Part shown: piece after piece, positions 45,291-54,258 of the stretch
How the letters are laid out: each line of letters opens with the position of its first letter
How positions within the stretch are numbered: the stretch's first letter is position 1
Assembly (NCBI RefSeq): GCF_015207875.1
Contig: NZ_JADEVZ010000017.1
Span: 1 to 64,000, forward strand
Direction: 5' to 3'
Length of the DNA: 64,000 bases
DNA from: Dolichospermum sp. LEGE 00240
GTDB taxonomy: Bacteria > Cyanobacteriota > Cyanobacteriia > Cyanobacteriales > Nostocaceae
Position numbers and translations under genes: made by a program
The notes under the pieces: generated by a model
Database searches by the model: none
The model's input: the letters and a program-made list of their open reading frames with translations, nothing else
What the model was told of the DNA's origin: nothing

Positions 45291-45620
45291 ATGATTGAAT
45301 TAGTTAGTGAATCCCGGTGCATTCAATGTAATATCTGTGTTAAAGTTTGCCCGACAAATGTTTTTGATAAAGTACCAGATGCACCTCCGAAAATTGCTAG
45401 ACAAAGTGACTGTCAAACCTGTTTTATGTGTGAATTATACTGTCCGGTAGATGCGCTTTATGTTGCACCCGATGTAGAACCATTAACAGGAATTAACGAA
45501 CAATCATTAGCAGAAGCTCAACTTTTAGGAAGTTATCGCAAAAATATTGCTTGGGGAAAATCTCTCACAACTACAGCTAAAGAAGATTCAACATATCAAT
45601 TATTGCAGAAGATGAAATAG
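45291..45620 (+). CDS. AprB-like 2[4Fe-4S] ferredoxin (first copy)
   Basis: Protein of 109 residues with two cluster motifs: CIQCNICVKVCP at about 10-21 and CQTCFMCELYCPVDAL at about 42-57, followed by a C-terminal tail. This is the AprB-like pattern of two 4Fe-4S clusters passing electrons to a flavoprotein. The ATG at 45291 gives a normal start; the longer frame adds an unusual hydrophobic piece. Partner of the flavoprotein at 43488-45113. Confidence 0.88.
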   Translation: MIELVSESRCIQCNICVKVCPTNVFDKVPDAPPKIARQSDCQTCFMCELYCPVDALYVAPDVEPLTGINEQSLAEAQLLGSYRKNIAWGKSLTTTAKEDSTYQLLQKMK

Positions 45621-45649
45621 AACATCAAAAATAATCGAAGTTATCAATT

Positions 45650-46597
45650 ATGAAACTGATTTTACCTGTAGAAATTGCTGATGAAATTGAGCCATATTTA
45701 CCTGAAAATACTATTGTAGTGCGTGTAGATAGTGAAGGTAATATAGATGGTGATGCCACAGATGCAGAAGTTTATTTTAGTTGGTTTTATCTCAAACCTA
45801 CCACTTTACATCGAGTATTAGATGCTGCGCCTTCATTACGTTGGCATCATGCCCCAAATGCAGGTGTAAATCATATTTTGACACCAAAATATTTAGAAAG
45901 AGATTTAATTTTAACTAATGGTTCTGGAGTACATGGTATTCCCATTGCTGAATTTGTGATTGCTTATTTATTGGCTTATTCTAAGCGATTACCAAGTTTA
46001 TATAAACTACAAAATGAGCATGATTGGCAAAGAGGTTTACCAATTCAAGAATTATTCGAGAAAACTTTATTAATTATCGGTGCAGGTGGAATTGGTCAAG
46101 AAATTGCGGTTCGTGCTAAAGCATTTGGAATGCGTATTTTTGGCAGTTCTCGTCATCCAAAACCGTTGCCAAATTTTGATAAAGTAGTGGGTGCAAATGA
46201 ATGGAAACAACTACTTCCAGAATCAGAATTTGTGGTAATTGCTACTCCTTTAACGCCAGAAACAAAGGGCTTAATTGATTTGGAAACTCTGCGTTTATTC
46301 CGTCCAGATGCCTATTTAATTAATATTGCACGGGGAGCAATTGTTGATGAATCAGCACTGACTACAGCTTTACAGGAAGGCTGGATTGCTGGTGCGGCTT
46401 TAGATACAGTATTTACTGAACCATTACCAGCAGAAAGTCCCTTGTGGACATTGCCAAATGTGCTTATTACTCCCCATTGTTCTGGAAATTCTCCTAGAGT
46501 AAAAGAGAGAACACTTGCCCTATTTCTGGATAACTTCAACCGCTATCATCAAGGTAAGCATTTACGTAATATGGTAGATAAAACTGCTGGTTATTAG
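45650..46597 (+). CDS. D-2-hydroxyacid dehydrogenase family protein
   Basis: Protein of 315 residues with NAD-binding LLIIGAGGIGQEIAVRAKAF at about 140, catalytic Arg in NIARGAIVDE, Glu in DTVFTEPLP and His in ITPHCSGNSPR. Enzymes of this family interconvert 2-hydroxyacids and 2-oxoacids. In the island it might act on a sulfonated hydroxyacid such as sulfolactate, but no specific motif supports that. It starts 29 bases after the ferredoxin and is probably cotranscribed. Confidence 0.9.
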   Translation: MKLILPVEIADEIEPYLPENTIVVRVDSEGNIDGDATDAEVYFSWFYLKPTTLHRVLDAAPSLRWHHAPNAGVNHILTPKYLERDLILTNGSGVHGIPIAEFVIAYLLAYSKRLPSLYKLQNEHDWQRGLPIQELFEKTLLIIGAGGIGQEIAVRAKAFGMRIFGSSRHPKPLPNFDKVVGANEWKQLLPESEFVVIATPLTPETKGLIDLETLRLFRPDAYLINIARGAIVDESALTTALQEGWIAGAALDTVFTEPLPAESPLWTLPNVLITPHCSGNSPRVKERTLALFLDNFNRYHQGKHLRNMVDKTAGY

Positions 46598-46703
46598 GAA
46601 TTTTTATTCGTCAAAATAGGAAAACAAGATTTTTTTTGATATAGTCCACGAAAAGCCTATCGAGTTGCTGTGCTTTAGTTTTTTATTGACAAGAGAATTT
46701 ATC

Positions 46704-46934
46704 ATGACATTAGCCCAAGACATTAATATTCAGATCCATCAAAAAGCATATCCTCATTTTTTACGAAAGGTATCAGAACTAGGAGTATCCTTATTTAAGG
46801 GGACATGGTGGTATATTCATCCTTATATAATAGTTTTCAAAATCATGCTGCTTGCTTTTGCTAGTCTCAGTTTTTTATATATTCATTATTCTAGGCAAAA
46901 GCTAATTAAAATTTTCCAAAATAGCAGTGTTTAA
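46704..46934 (+). CDS. Small single-span membrane protein
   Basis: Protein of about 76 residues. The N-terminal half is polar (IQIHQKAYPHFLRKVSELGV); one hydrophobic segment spans about residues 40-62, followed by a basic end. No family recognised. It ends 8 bases before the PhnD-like binding-protein gene and may anchor or assist it. Confidence 0.55.
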   Translation: MTLAQDINIQIHQKAYPHFLRKVSELGVSLFKGTWWYIHPYIIVFKIMLLAFASLSFLYIHYSRQKLIKIFQNSSV

Positions 46935-46942
46935 AAAAAAGA

Positions 46943-47719
46943 ATGACTAAGATTACAAAATTACAGGCTGTATCTTATTTAGCTCCTAATTATTTTGGAT
47001 TATATCAGGAGATTACAGCTTATTTAGGTCGTGTTTTACAAGTAGAAATTGCACTACATCAAAGTAAATACGACCCCTTAAAAGACACTCTATTATTTAA
47101 AGACCAAATAGATTTGGCTTTTATTTGTGGATTACCACTAATTCGTTATAGTCAAATAGCACCAAATCAATTACAGACATTAGTTGCGCCTGTGATGCAA
47201 TCATCTCGATATGGTGATTGTCCTGTATACTATGCAGATGTGATTGTTAAGACTGATAGCAATATTCAGAAGTTTGCTGATTTATCAGGGAAAACTTTTT
47301 GCTATAACGACTCTGGTTCTAATAGTGGTTATCATTTACTTTGGCAGTGGTTGAGTCAAGAAAAATATTCACCCAATTTCTGGGGAAAATCTTTAGAATC
47401 AGGTTCTCATCAACGTTCTATTCGTTGGGTAGTTGAAGGACTGGCTGATTGTGCAGCCATTGATAGTGTTGTATTAGAACAAGAATTACGGGATTTTCCT
47501 GAATTATCACACCATTTACGTGTGGTGCAAATAATTGGACCTTCTCCGATGCCACCATTGGTAACAGCGCGGCATTTAGGTATCTCTTTGATTCAGCAAA
47601 TGCAATTGGCTCTACTCCAACCAGATGCTCAGTTGCAAGAAATTATGAAACAATTTAGTGTTAAGCGTTTTGATGCAGTGAAGTTAGAGGATTATCTGGT
47701 ACTTAATCAGTGCCAATAA
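46943..47719 (+). CDS. PhnD-type substrate-binding protein without signal peptide
   Basis: Protein of 258 residues resembling the phosphate/phosphite/phosphonate-binding PhnD family: AVSYLAPNYFGLYQEITAYL at the start, LFKDQIDLAFICGLPLIRYS, DLSGKTFCYNDSGSNSGYHL and AIDSVVLEQEL. No signal peptide or lipobox is present, unlike normal PhnD proteins, so it may be a cytoplasmic ligand-binding protein or use the small membrane protein next to it. The ligand is unknown; oxyanions or sulfonates are possible given the neighbours. Confidence 0.83.
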   Translation: MTKITKLQAVSYLAPNYFGLYQEITAYLGRVLQVEIALHQSKYDPLKDTLLFKDQIDLAFICGLPLIRYSQIAPNQLQTLVAPVMQSSRYGDCPVYYADVIVKTDSNIQKFADLSGKTFCYNDSGSNSGYHLLWQWLSQEKYSPNFWGKSLESGSHQRSIRWVVEGLADCAAIDSVVLEQELRDFPELSHHLRVVQIIGPSPMPPLVTARHLGISLIQQMQLALLQPDAQLQEIMKQFSVKRFDAVKLEDYLVLNQCQ

Positions 47720-47777
47720 TATAGGGACGGGCAAGACTTGTACTGAGCTTGCCGTAGTATGCCCATCCCATAAGATT

Positions 47778-49028
47778 CTAAGCACTAATAAGATAAATTC
47801 GATGCTGCTTTTGTTCGCACAAGAGAGCATCTTGATAAATTTCTGCAAATAATACTCGCTGTGCATGACTTCCCCCAATCTCATGCAACCGCGATAATAC
47901 AAATTTGAGTTCGTTAACAGTTGTCTGGAAATCACCTTGAGCATGAGCTACCATGCCCTTAGCTGCGGGAATTGCTATCTTTACCCAACTCCTGCCAAGA
48001 AAGGGATTAATACTCAAGGCGTGATGTTCCATACTTTGAAGCATTTCTTTTACCCAGTTATTGTGTCCAGCTTTGGCAAGGGCATAGACATAATGCAAAT
48101 CCTGGAATGGTAATGCGTGTTCATCAATGCGACTGTAAAGATAAGGACTGATATCTTGCCAACGGTTGCCTACATCTACCCCACGTAATTCTAGCCGTAA
48201 TAACATGGAAATTGCCCCTACTTGGTCTTTGGGAGATTGTTTGTTAGCACGTTGCCAAATATGCTCATCGTAGATTTTCAGAACCTTTTCGTAGTTTTCT
48301 AATTGCCAATAATACAGTGCTATATGCCACCAGTTGTGGGTATAAAGCATAGAGTTACAGTTGTCCCAGGTATATGCAAAATTCTCCATCCAAATTATTC
48401 CCTCCTGGGTTCTTCCTTGGGTTTCCATTACATGACCAATAGCATGATGCGCCCAAGGATCATATCTATTTAACGCTATTGCCTCAAGTGCCATTTTTTC
48501 TGCTGCTGGTAATTGGTGACATTGTTCTAAGCCAAAAGCCACCATCCCATATAGATAATCTTGTTGGGGATTGTTAGGTAAAACTTTTTGGGCAATTTCT
48601 AGTAATTTTTCTTTATTACCTGTATAAAAATAGTGATATTGCCCCTGCCGCACGGAAATTAAATCAGTGGGAAATTGATTGGTAATCTCTTCATGAAGGG
48701 CTATTGCTACATCAATCTCTTGATTTGCCCAAGCTAAAATTGCTTCTACGTATAACTGTTCTCTGGCAGTAATTTTGCCTAAATTTCTTTGTGCGACTTG
48801 CAAATATGGTTGTGCCTGTTGCCAATCTTTTGTACTTTCTTGACTCAGATGATAAGCGGCTGCATAAGCATTAGCTAAAGCACAATTTGGATCAGCCTCA
48901 ACTGCTTCTAAAATCGCTGTTTTTGCATCTTTACCATAAGCAAGGGATTGATCAATAAAACGGTTAATAGCAGCGATCGCTTCGGCTGAACCTGTTGTCA
49001 CTAAGAGCCCTTGTCCATCTTTAAGCAT
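47778..49028 (-). CDS. TTC38-like tetratricopeptide-repeat protein
   Basis: Protein of 416 residues, all-helical with TPR-like repeats. Segments such as YDPWAHHAIGHVMETQGRTQ and MLYTHNWWHIALYYWQLENY match the TTC38 family, which is conserved from bacteria to animals but has no known biochemical role. It is convergent with the PhnD-like gene. Two operator palindromes lie immediately upstream (sites 10 and 11), so it is probably part of the sulfur response. Confidence 0.88.
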   Translation of the reverse strand: MLKDGQGLLVTTGSAEAIAAINRFIDQSLAYGKDAKTAILEAVEADPNCALANAYAAAYHLSQESTKDWQQAQPYLQVAQRNLGKITAREQLYVEAILAWANQEIDVAIALHEEITNQFPTDLISVRQGQYHYFYTGNKEKLLEIAQKVLPNNPQQDYLYGMVAFGLEQCHQLPAAEKMALEAIALNRYDPWAHHAIGHVMETQGRTQEGIIWMENFAYTWDNCNSMLYTHNWWHIALYYWQLENYEKVLKIYDEHIWQRANKQSPKDQVGAISMLLRLELRGVDVGNRWQDISPYLYSRIDEHALPFQDLHYVYALAKAGHNNWVKEMLQSMEHHALSINPFLGRSWVKIAIPAAKGMVAHAQGDFQTTVNELKFVLSRLHEIGGSHAQRVLFAEIYQDALLCEQKQHRIYLISA

Positions 49029-49063
49029 GATGAATTCCTTACAGCAAAATTTAAATTCTTAAA

Positions 49064-49091
49064 CTACGGTAACTTGGTCGAAATACCGGGG
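49064..49091. promoter_or_regulatory. Sulfur-regulon operator-like palindrome (site 10)
   Basis: CTACGGTA-N12-TACCGGGG with inner ACTTGGTCGAAA, preceded by AAA. Strong left half; right core TACCG. About 36 bases before the ATG of the TTC38-like gene. Confidence 0.78.
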
Positions 49092-49138
49092 TTATTGACT
49101 AGATTATGCCACAGCCTCTCCCAATCCGCAAGTAAAAA

Positions 49139-49166
49139 CTACGGTAAGTTGATAGAGTTACTGGAT
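49139..49166. promoter_or_regulatory. Sulfur-regulon operator-like palindrome (site 11)
   Basis: CTACGGTA-N12-TACTGGAT with inner AGTTGATAGAGT. Second site upstream of the TTC38-like gene; centres of sites 10 and 11 are 75 bases apart, close to seven helical turns. Confidence 0.78.
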
Positions 49167-49610
49167 AAACATACATTTTTGCAAGGCTTTATTTCCGAGA
49201 ACTACCTCGATGAATGAATGCTGTCGATTGGGTTTAATCTAAATAAATACAAAATTACGGTATAATAGTTAAGTCACTTACTCGTAGTGTGTTAATTTTG
49301 ACAGACAAACCAGAAATTTCCTTCATGCAGAAAGTGTGATAGAAAAAAGAATCCCTGAAAGCCTGAAACCTTAAATCCGCAAATATTTCTGACACGGAAC
49401 TTGCATGAAGTCTTACGGGTAAAGGATTCACAGAATTAACACACTACACTCTGTGTACCTCGTTGCACTTATTTTCCTCTGTTACCCCTATTTATTGAGC
49501 CGATACGTTAATTCTTTCTTCTTGTACCTCACTTGAATGGTAATTGCTATAAAACAAGTAGAGGTCAACGTAAGTTGACCTTTACATTTTCAATGTAGAT
49601 TACGCAGGCT
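49167..49610. other. Intergenic region upstream of chrA
   Basis: Holds TTACGGTATAAT at about 49255-49266, a possible promoter with a lone operator half, and a fragment of the TATAGC-type MITE at 49512-49552 (GTACCTCACTTGAATGG and ATTGCTATAA). No gene seen. Confidence 0.45.
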
Positions 49611-50816
49611 ATGCAGTATAACTTATTTAGTCGGTTGGGTGAAATAGCTACACTATTTTTTAAATTGGGTGTTATTGGCTTTGGTGGACCAGTTGCCCAT
49701 ATTGCCATGATTGAAGATGAAGTAGTGAAGCGTCGTCGGTGGTTGACACAAGACCATTTTCTGGATTTACTAGGTGCAACTAATTTGATTCCTGGTCCCA
49801 ATTCCACTGAAATGGCAATTCATGTCGGATATATTTATGCAGGATGGCCAGGGTTAATTGTCTCAGGTGTTTGTTTTATATTACCTGCGGTTTTAATAAC
49901 AGGGATATTTGCCTGGATTTATGTTAATTATGGTAGTTTACCTCAAATTTCACCTTTACTTTATGGTATCAAACCTGCTGTTTTAGCGGTTATTGTAAAT
50001 TCCCTTTGGGGTTTAGCAAAAAAAGCGGTTAAAAACCGTCAATTACTGATTATTGCTATAGCTGTAGGATTATTGGTATTAATTCGGCAAGTGAATGAAG
50101 TAATTGCCTTATTGTTTGGAGGATTACTAGGTATGATTTGGTTACATCCTAGAAATCAAGACAAACCACCAGGAAATAAACCTAACTTATTGATTGCTGT
50201 CTTAACTACAGGGGCAACTTTACAGACAACATCTACAATTAGCACTGTGGCAGGTACATCTATTCCTTTATGGCAATTAGGTTGGTTTTTTCTGAAAGTT
50301 GGTAGTGTTTTGTTTGGTGGTGGCTATGTGCTAATTGCATTTTTGCAGGGGGGATTAGTTCAAGAATATGGCTGGTTAACACAACAGCAGCTACTAGATG
50401 CGATCGCTATTGGTCAATTTACCCCTGGTCCAGTGCTGTCTACTGCCACCTTTATCGGCTATGTCTTAGCTGGTGTACCTGGTGCGATAGTAGCTACCAT
50501 TGGTATTTTTCTACCATCTTTTCTCTTCGTTGCTGCCTTAAATCCGGTTATTCCCCGTTTACGCAGTTCTGCTTGGACAAGATCATTTTTAGATGCTGTG
50601 AATGCCAGCGCTGTAGCACTGATGGTAGTAGCTACCTTGCAACTGGGAATAGCTACTTTAAAAATAGCAAAACCACCCTATGTAGATATTCTGGGGATAG
50701 CGATCGCACTCATCTCCACAGTTTTGATTACTCGCTACCGCATCAATGCTGCTTGGCTAGTTTTAGGTAGTAGTTTAATTGGTTATGGTGCTATGGCTTT
50801 AGGTTATATCAAATAA
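49611..50816 (+). CDS. chrA: Chromate transporter family protein ChrA
   Basis: Membrane protein of 401 residues with two homologous CHR domains. First: FFKLGVIGFGGPVAHIAMIE and GPNSTEMAIHVGYIYAG; second: FFLKVGSVLFGGGYVLIAFL and GQFTPGPVLSTATFIGYVLA. ChrA proteins expel chromate, a sulfate analogue, and some appear in sulfur-starvation regulons; here transport of sulfate or another oxyanion is possible. It starts from the first ATG in the frame. Confidence 0.92.
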   Translation: MQYNLFSRLGEIATLFFKLGVIGFGGPVAHIAMIEDEVVKRRRWLTQDHFLDLLGATNLIPGPNSTEMAIHVGYIYAGWPGLIVSGVCFILPAVLITGIFAWIYVNYGSLPQISPLLYGIKPAVLAVIVNSLWGLAKKAVKNRQLLIIAIAVGLLVLIRQVNEVIALLFGGLLGMIWLHPRNQDKPPGNKPNLLIAVLTTGATLQTTSTISTVAGTSIPLWQLGWFFLKVGSVLFGGGYVLIAFLQGGLVQEYGWLTQQQLLDAIAIGQFTPGPVLSTATFIGYVLAGVPGAIVATIGIFLPSFLFVAALNPVIPRLRSSAWTRSFLDAVNASAVALMVVATLQLGIATLKIAKPPYVDILGIAIALISTVLITRYRINAAWLVLGSSLIGYGAMALGYIK

Positions 50817-50824
50817 AATACCTG

Positions 50825-50920
50825 TTATGGCAAGGCAAAAGGCAAGAGGAAAGAGTGAAGAGGGTTTGGGCGATTTTACGTTTCTTTACACAGTTTGGTT
50901 TTATTGTGTTCACCTACTTA
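50825..50920 (+). mobile_element. MITE-like element, TAAGTAGGT family, left-truncated copy
   Basis: Matches the right three quarters of the elements at 15088 and 55487 (GCAAGGCAAAAGGCAAGAG, then ACGTTTCTTTACACAGTTTG) and ends ACCTACTTA at 50920. The TAAGTAGGT left end is missing, next to the chrA stop. Confidence 0.75.
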
Positions 50921-50933
50921 ATGGCTAGCCTCA

Positions 50934-52241
50934 TTAAGAAAGTAATCCCATTCTTTGATATATTGGGTTTACCACTTTTCTAATATTTGATATTTGTCTA
51001 GCAAAAAAATACGTTCCCAAAATACAACAAACACCACCAAATGATAAGGAATTAGCAACGCCAATATAATTTGCTAATCCTCCGAAAAATAAATTACCAA
51101 AAGGCAATATTCCCAAAAAAGTAGTCATAAATATACTGGTTACTCGTCCTCTTTTATCTTCTTCCACTAAAATTACTTGCAGAAAATTACTAATTGAAGC
51201 TAGAGTTAGTGTGTTAGTTAATCCCACAATAAAGATTAATGCTAAACAAATTTCTAGCTGTGTTGAACGAGAAAATAATATTAAAGATACTCCCAGCACT
51301 AGAGTAGAAATTACCATAACCTTCTCTAGTCCTATGACTTGTTTACGCTGCATGAGATAAATCCCAGAAAAGATAGAACCAAAAGCTGTAGAAGTCATCA
51401 AAAAACCCATCGTTTCTGCATTGCCTTTTAAGACTTCTTTGGCAAATATTGGCATGAGATTTACATAAGTCATTGCCATAAAGCAAACTATAATTTGCAA
51501 TATTAAAATAGATTTAATAGGCACAAAATTATAGACAAAAATAAATCCTTCTTTTAAGTTATGCCAAATTTTTGGAGATTTTGATGTAGATAAATTATTG
51601 ATATTTGGTTTTATCCGCATGATGAAGATAGCTAATATAAAAGGCAAATAGCTAATAGCATCTACTAAAAAACATAAACCTGCTCCATTTCTAGCAATTA
51701 TCAAACCCCCAATCATAGGACTAACAAATTTAGCTGTATTAATTAAAAATGAATGCACAGCCATTGCACTATAAGTATCACTTCTGTTTTCTAGCAATCT
51801 GGGGATAGTTACTTGACGTGCTGGTAAATCAAAAGCTTTGACTATGCCCTGAAGGATACCAATGATTATAATATCTGTAAAATTTATCTGATTACTAACA
51901 GTTAAAAAAGTTAGTAATGAAGATAGAAAAACAGATACTATCTGAGTAGTTAATAAGACATACTTTAAATTCCATCTATCTAGTAATACTCCTACCAATG
52001 GTGTAATAACTAAACCCATAGCTTGATTGCTAAAGCCAGCTATACCAACTAACATGGCTGAATTTGTCAATTGATAAACCAGCCATACTAAGGCAATTTG
52101 TGTCATCCAAGAGCCGAAAAAAGACACGCTTTCCCCAATGAGAAAACCAGATAAATTGGGTGATCTAATTGCAGGTGAAATTCTCAAAAAAGCAAATATC
52201 TTGTTGCTTTTCTTTAATGATGTTCTATTTTCTTCTAACAT
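50934..52241 (-). CDS. Major facilitator superfamily transporter
   Basis: Protein of 435 residues with about 12 membrane segments, of the type with SVSFFGSWMTQIALVWLVYQ in the first segment and VGVLLDRWNLKYVLLTTQIV in the loop between segments 2 and 3. Relatives export siderophores or drugs (EntS-like). The substrate is unknown. It lies downstream of an SDR gene with 28 bases between and may be cotranscribed with it. Confidence 0.87.
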   Translation of the reverse strand: MLEENRTSLKKSNKIFAFLRISPAIRSPNLSGFLIGESVSFFGSWMTQIALVWLVYQLTNSAMLVGIAGFSNQAMGLVITPLVGVLLDRWNLKYVLLTTQIVSVFLSSLLTFLTVSNQINFTDIIIIGILQGIVKAFDLPARQVTIPRLLENRSDTYSAMAVHSFLINTAKFVSPMIGGLIIARNGAGLCFLVDAISYLPFILAIFIMRIKPNINNLSTSKSPKIWHNLKEGFIFVYNFVPIKSILILQIIVCFMAMTYVNLMPIFAKEVLKGNAETMGFLMTSTAFGSIFSGIYLMQRKQVIGLEKVMVISTLVLGVSLILFSRSTQLEICLALIFIVGLTNTLTLASISNFLQVILVEEDKRGRVTSIFMTTFLGILPFGNLFFGGLANYIGVANSLSFGGVCCILGTYFFARQISNIRKVVNPIYQRMGLLS

Positions 52242-52269
52242 TAATATTACCTATTTTCAGGTATAGTCA

Positions 52270-53019
52270 TTACCGTTCTTGTTGAGTTGGACGAATCAAG
52301 ATTTCATTCACATTAACGTGCTGTGGTTGGGTAACAGCATAAATTATTGCTGCTGCTATATCTTCACTTTGTAATGGTGTAATTGCTTTCCGTCTGGCTG
52401 CAATTTCTTGCTTTGCTACTACATCGGTAATATGCTGATCAATTTCTGTTTCTACTAAACCAGGCTCGATGATAGTAACGCGGATATTATCTTGATATAC
52501 TTCCTGTCTTAATGCTTCCGAAAAGGCATTTACACCCCATTTAGTGACATTGTAAGCCGCCATTCCTGCACGGGCAATGCGGCCTGCTACAGAAGAAATA
52601 TTCACAATATGTCCTGATTTTTGCGCTTTGAAAATAGGTAATATAGTGTGAGTTGTGTACATTAACGCTAAAACATTAATATCAATCATTTTTCGCCAGT
52701 TTGACGGATCTGCATTTTCAATCCTGCCAGGAAATGATATACCTGCATTGTTTACTAAAATATCTACACGCCCAAATTCTGCATTAGCTTTTTGGATTAG
52801 GTTTCTAGTTTGAGCTTCATCGGTAATATCTGTAATAACGGATAATGCTTGTCCACCATTGTCAGTAATATGTTTTGCTACAGCCTGCAACCTATCTCCC
52901 CTTCTGGCTGCAATTACTACTTTTGCCCCTGCTGCTGCGAGTAAAATAGCCGTAGCTTCCCCAATTCCCGAAGAAGCCCCGGTAATAATAGCAACTTTTC
53001 CTTCTAATTTATCTGCCAT
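52270..53019 (-). CDS. SDR-family oxidoreductase
   Basis: Short-chain dehydrogenase of about 249 residues. Cofactor site TGASSGIGEA, NNAG, catalytic Ser in NISSVAG and AYNVTKWGVNAFSEAL with Tyr and Lys both present. NADP-dependent reduction of a small carbonyl compound is likely. The ATG at 53019 (MADKLEGK) fits the family start better than one three codons earlier. Operator site 12 is about 27 bases upstream. Confidence 0.9.
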   Translation of the reverse strand: MADKLEGKVAIITGASSGIGEATAILLAAAGAKVVIAARRGDRLQAVAKHITDNGGQALSVITDITDEAQTRNLIQKANAEFGRVDILVNNAGISFPGRIENADPSNWRKMIDINVLALMYTTHTILPIFKAQKSGHIVNISSVAGRIARAGMAAYNVTKWGVNAFSEALRQEVYQDNIRVTIIEPGLVETEIDQHITDVVAKQEIAARRKAITPLQSEDIAAAIIYAVTQPQHVNVNEILIRPTQQER

Positions 53020-53045
53020 AGTGAACACCCATTGGTTGATTTAAA

Positions 53046-53073
53046 GTACGGTATTTACATCGATATACTGTAG
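53046..53073. promoter_or_regulatory. Sulfur-regulon operator-like palindrome (site 12)
   Basis: GTACGGTA-N12-TACTGTAG, then ATT, with inner TTTACATCGATA. It lies between the Mrp-type gene and the SDR gene, so SDR and MFS genes likely have their own regulated promoter. Confidence 0.78.
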
Positions 53074-53089
53074 ATTAAAACTAAGCGTA

Positions 53090-54160
53090 TCATAAATAAC
53101 TAGAAAAAGCAAGAAAAGTAGCCTCTAATGCCGTAGCAATGTGTATAAATACTTGACTTGTAATTGTGCTAGAGTCAACAAGGGTAAGAGGTTGTCCAGT
53201 ATCACCACCATTACAGATACGAGGATCAAGGGGAATTTTGCCTAAAAGTGGTGCTTGGAGTTCATTTGACAATTTTTCACCGCCACCACTCCCAAAAATC
53301 GCAGTTTCTTCCCCATTTACGCCGATAAAATAGCTCATATTCTCGATAATACCGAGAACAGGAACACCCACTTGGCGAAACATATAGATACTGCGACGCA
53401 CATCAGCAACAGCGACCTGTTGAGGTGTTGTTACCAATATCACCCCACAAATCGGGCTTTCTTGCACAATCGTAATTTGAGCATCACCAGTACCGGGAGG
53501 CAAATCTATTAACAGATAGTCCAATTCTCCCCATTCAACATCATGTATAAATTGAGTAATGATTTTATGTAAGACGGGTCCACGCCATGCTAGAGGATGA
53601 TCCGGTTCTGCCAACAATCCTACAGACATAACTTTGATACCATGAGCTTCTAATGGTAAAAATTTCTGCCCATTAGCAGTATCAATAACCGTAACTTCAG
53701 ATTGTCCTAATCCAAGCATCTGAGGAACGTTGGGACCATAAACATCAGCATCCAATAAACCCACTTTTGCTCCCGTTAATTTCAACGCTGCGGCTAAATT
53801 AACTGCGGTTGTGGATTTACCTACACCCCCTTTACCGCTAGATATGGCTAATGTCGTTTTTACCCCTGGAATTGTACAAACTTGAATGTAGGTTTTTTTA
53901 CACCAACCTAATGATGATAATACCGCTTTAATCTCTGCTTCTAAGTGCTGCTGACGAGAACCTATATACAAGCGCAAATAAATATATTGATCAACTATCC
54001 GCAGATTTCGCACCATTCCCAAACTAATGATGTCGTTTTTTAGAGTGGGTTCAATTACTTGTTTCAGGAGTTGGATAACTTCTTCTTGTTGAAGATTGGC
54101 AGGATCTATTTGTACTTCCTCGCCCACAACACTTTTGTTCAAATCTAATTTTTCTGGCAT
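53090..54160 (-). CDS. Mrp/ApbC-family P-loop ATPase (iron-sulfur carrier)
   Basis: Protein of 356 residues. An N-terminal MIP18-like domain (about 20-95) precedes the P-loop ISSGKGGVGKSTTAVNL near 107, then GLLDADVYGPNVPQMLGL and LIDLPPGTGDAQITI. Mrp proteins carry and insert iron-sulfur clusters. Many Mrp proteins have a CxxC near the C-terminus for cluster bridging; I do not see one here, so cluster transfer may differ. Operator site 13 is about 100 bases upstream; the two 8Fe-8S ferredoxins in the island could be clients. Confidence 0.9.
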   Translation of the reverse strand: MPEKLDLNKSVVGEEVQIDPANLQQEEVIQLLKQVIEPTLKNDIISLGMVRNLRIVDQYIYLRLYIGSRQQHLEAEIKAVLSSLGWCKKTYIQVCTIPGVKTTLAISSGKGGVGKSTTAVNLAAALKLTGAKVGLLDADVYGPNVPQMLGLGQSEVTVIDTANGQKFLPLEAHGIKVMSVGLLAEPDHPLAWRGPVLHKIITQFIHDVEWGELDYLLIDLPPGTGDAQITIVQESPICGVILVTTPQQVAVADVRRSIYMFRQVGVPVLGIIENMSYFIGVNGEETAIFGSGGGEKLSNELQAPLLGKIPLDPRICNGGDTGQPLTLVDSSTITSQVFIHIATALEATFLAFSSYL

Positions 54161-54258
54161 TTTACGGCAAATAAGGGTATACGACTACACGCACGGTTAA
54201 TATTTTTCCATAGACCTCTTGCATTCAAATCACTTTTATGTGATTATTTAAGAATAAA

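Noticed and set aside
49255-49280. TTACGGTATAAT before chrA as operator
   Set aside because: The second half at the fixed spacing is CACTT and does not match; may be a promoter.
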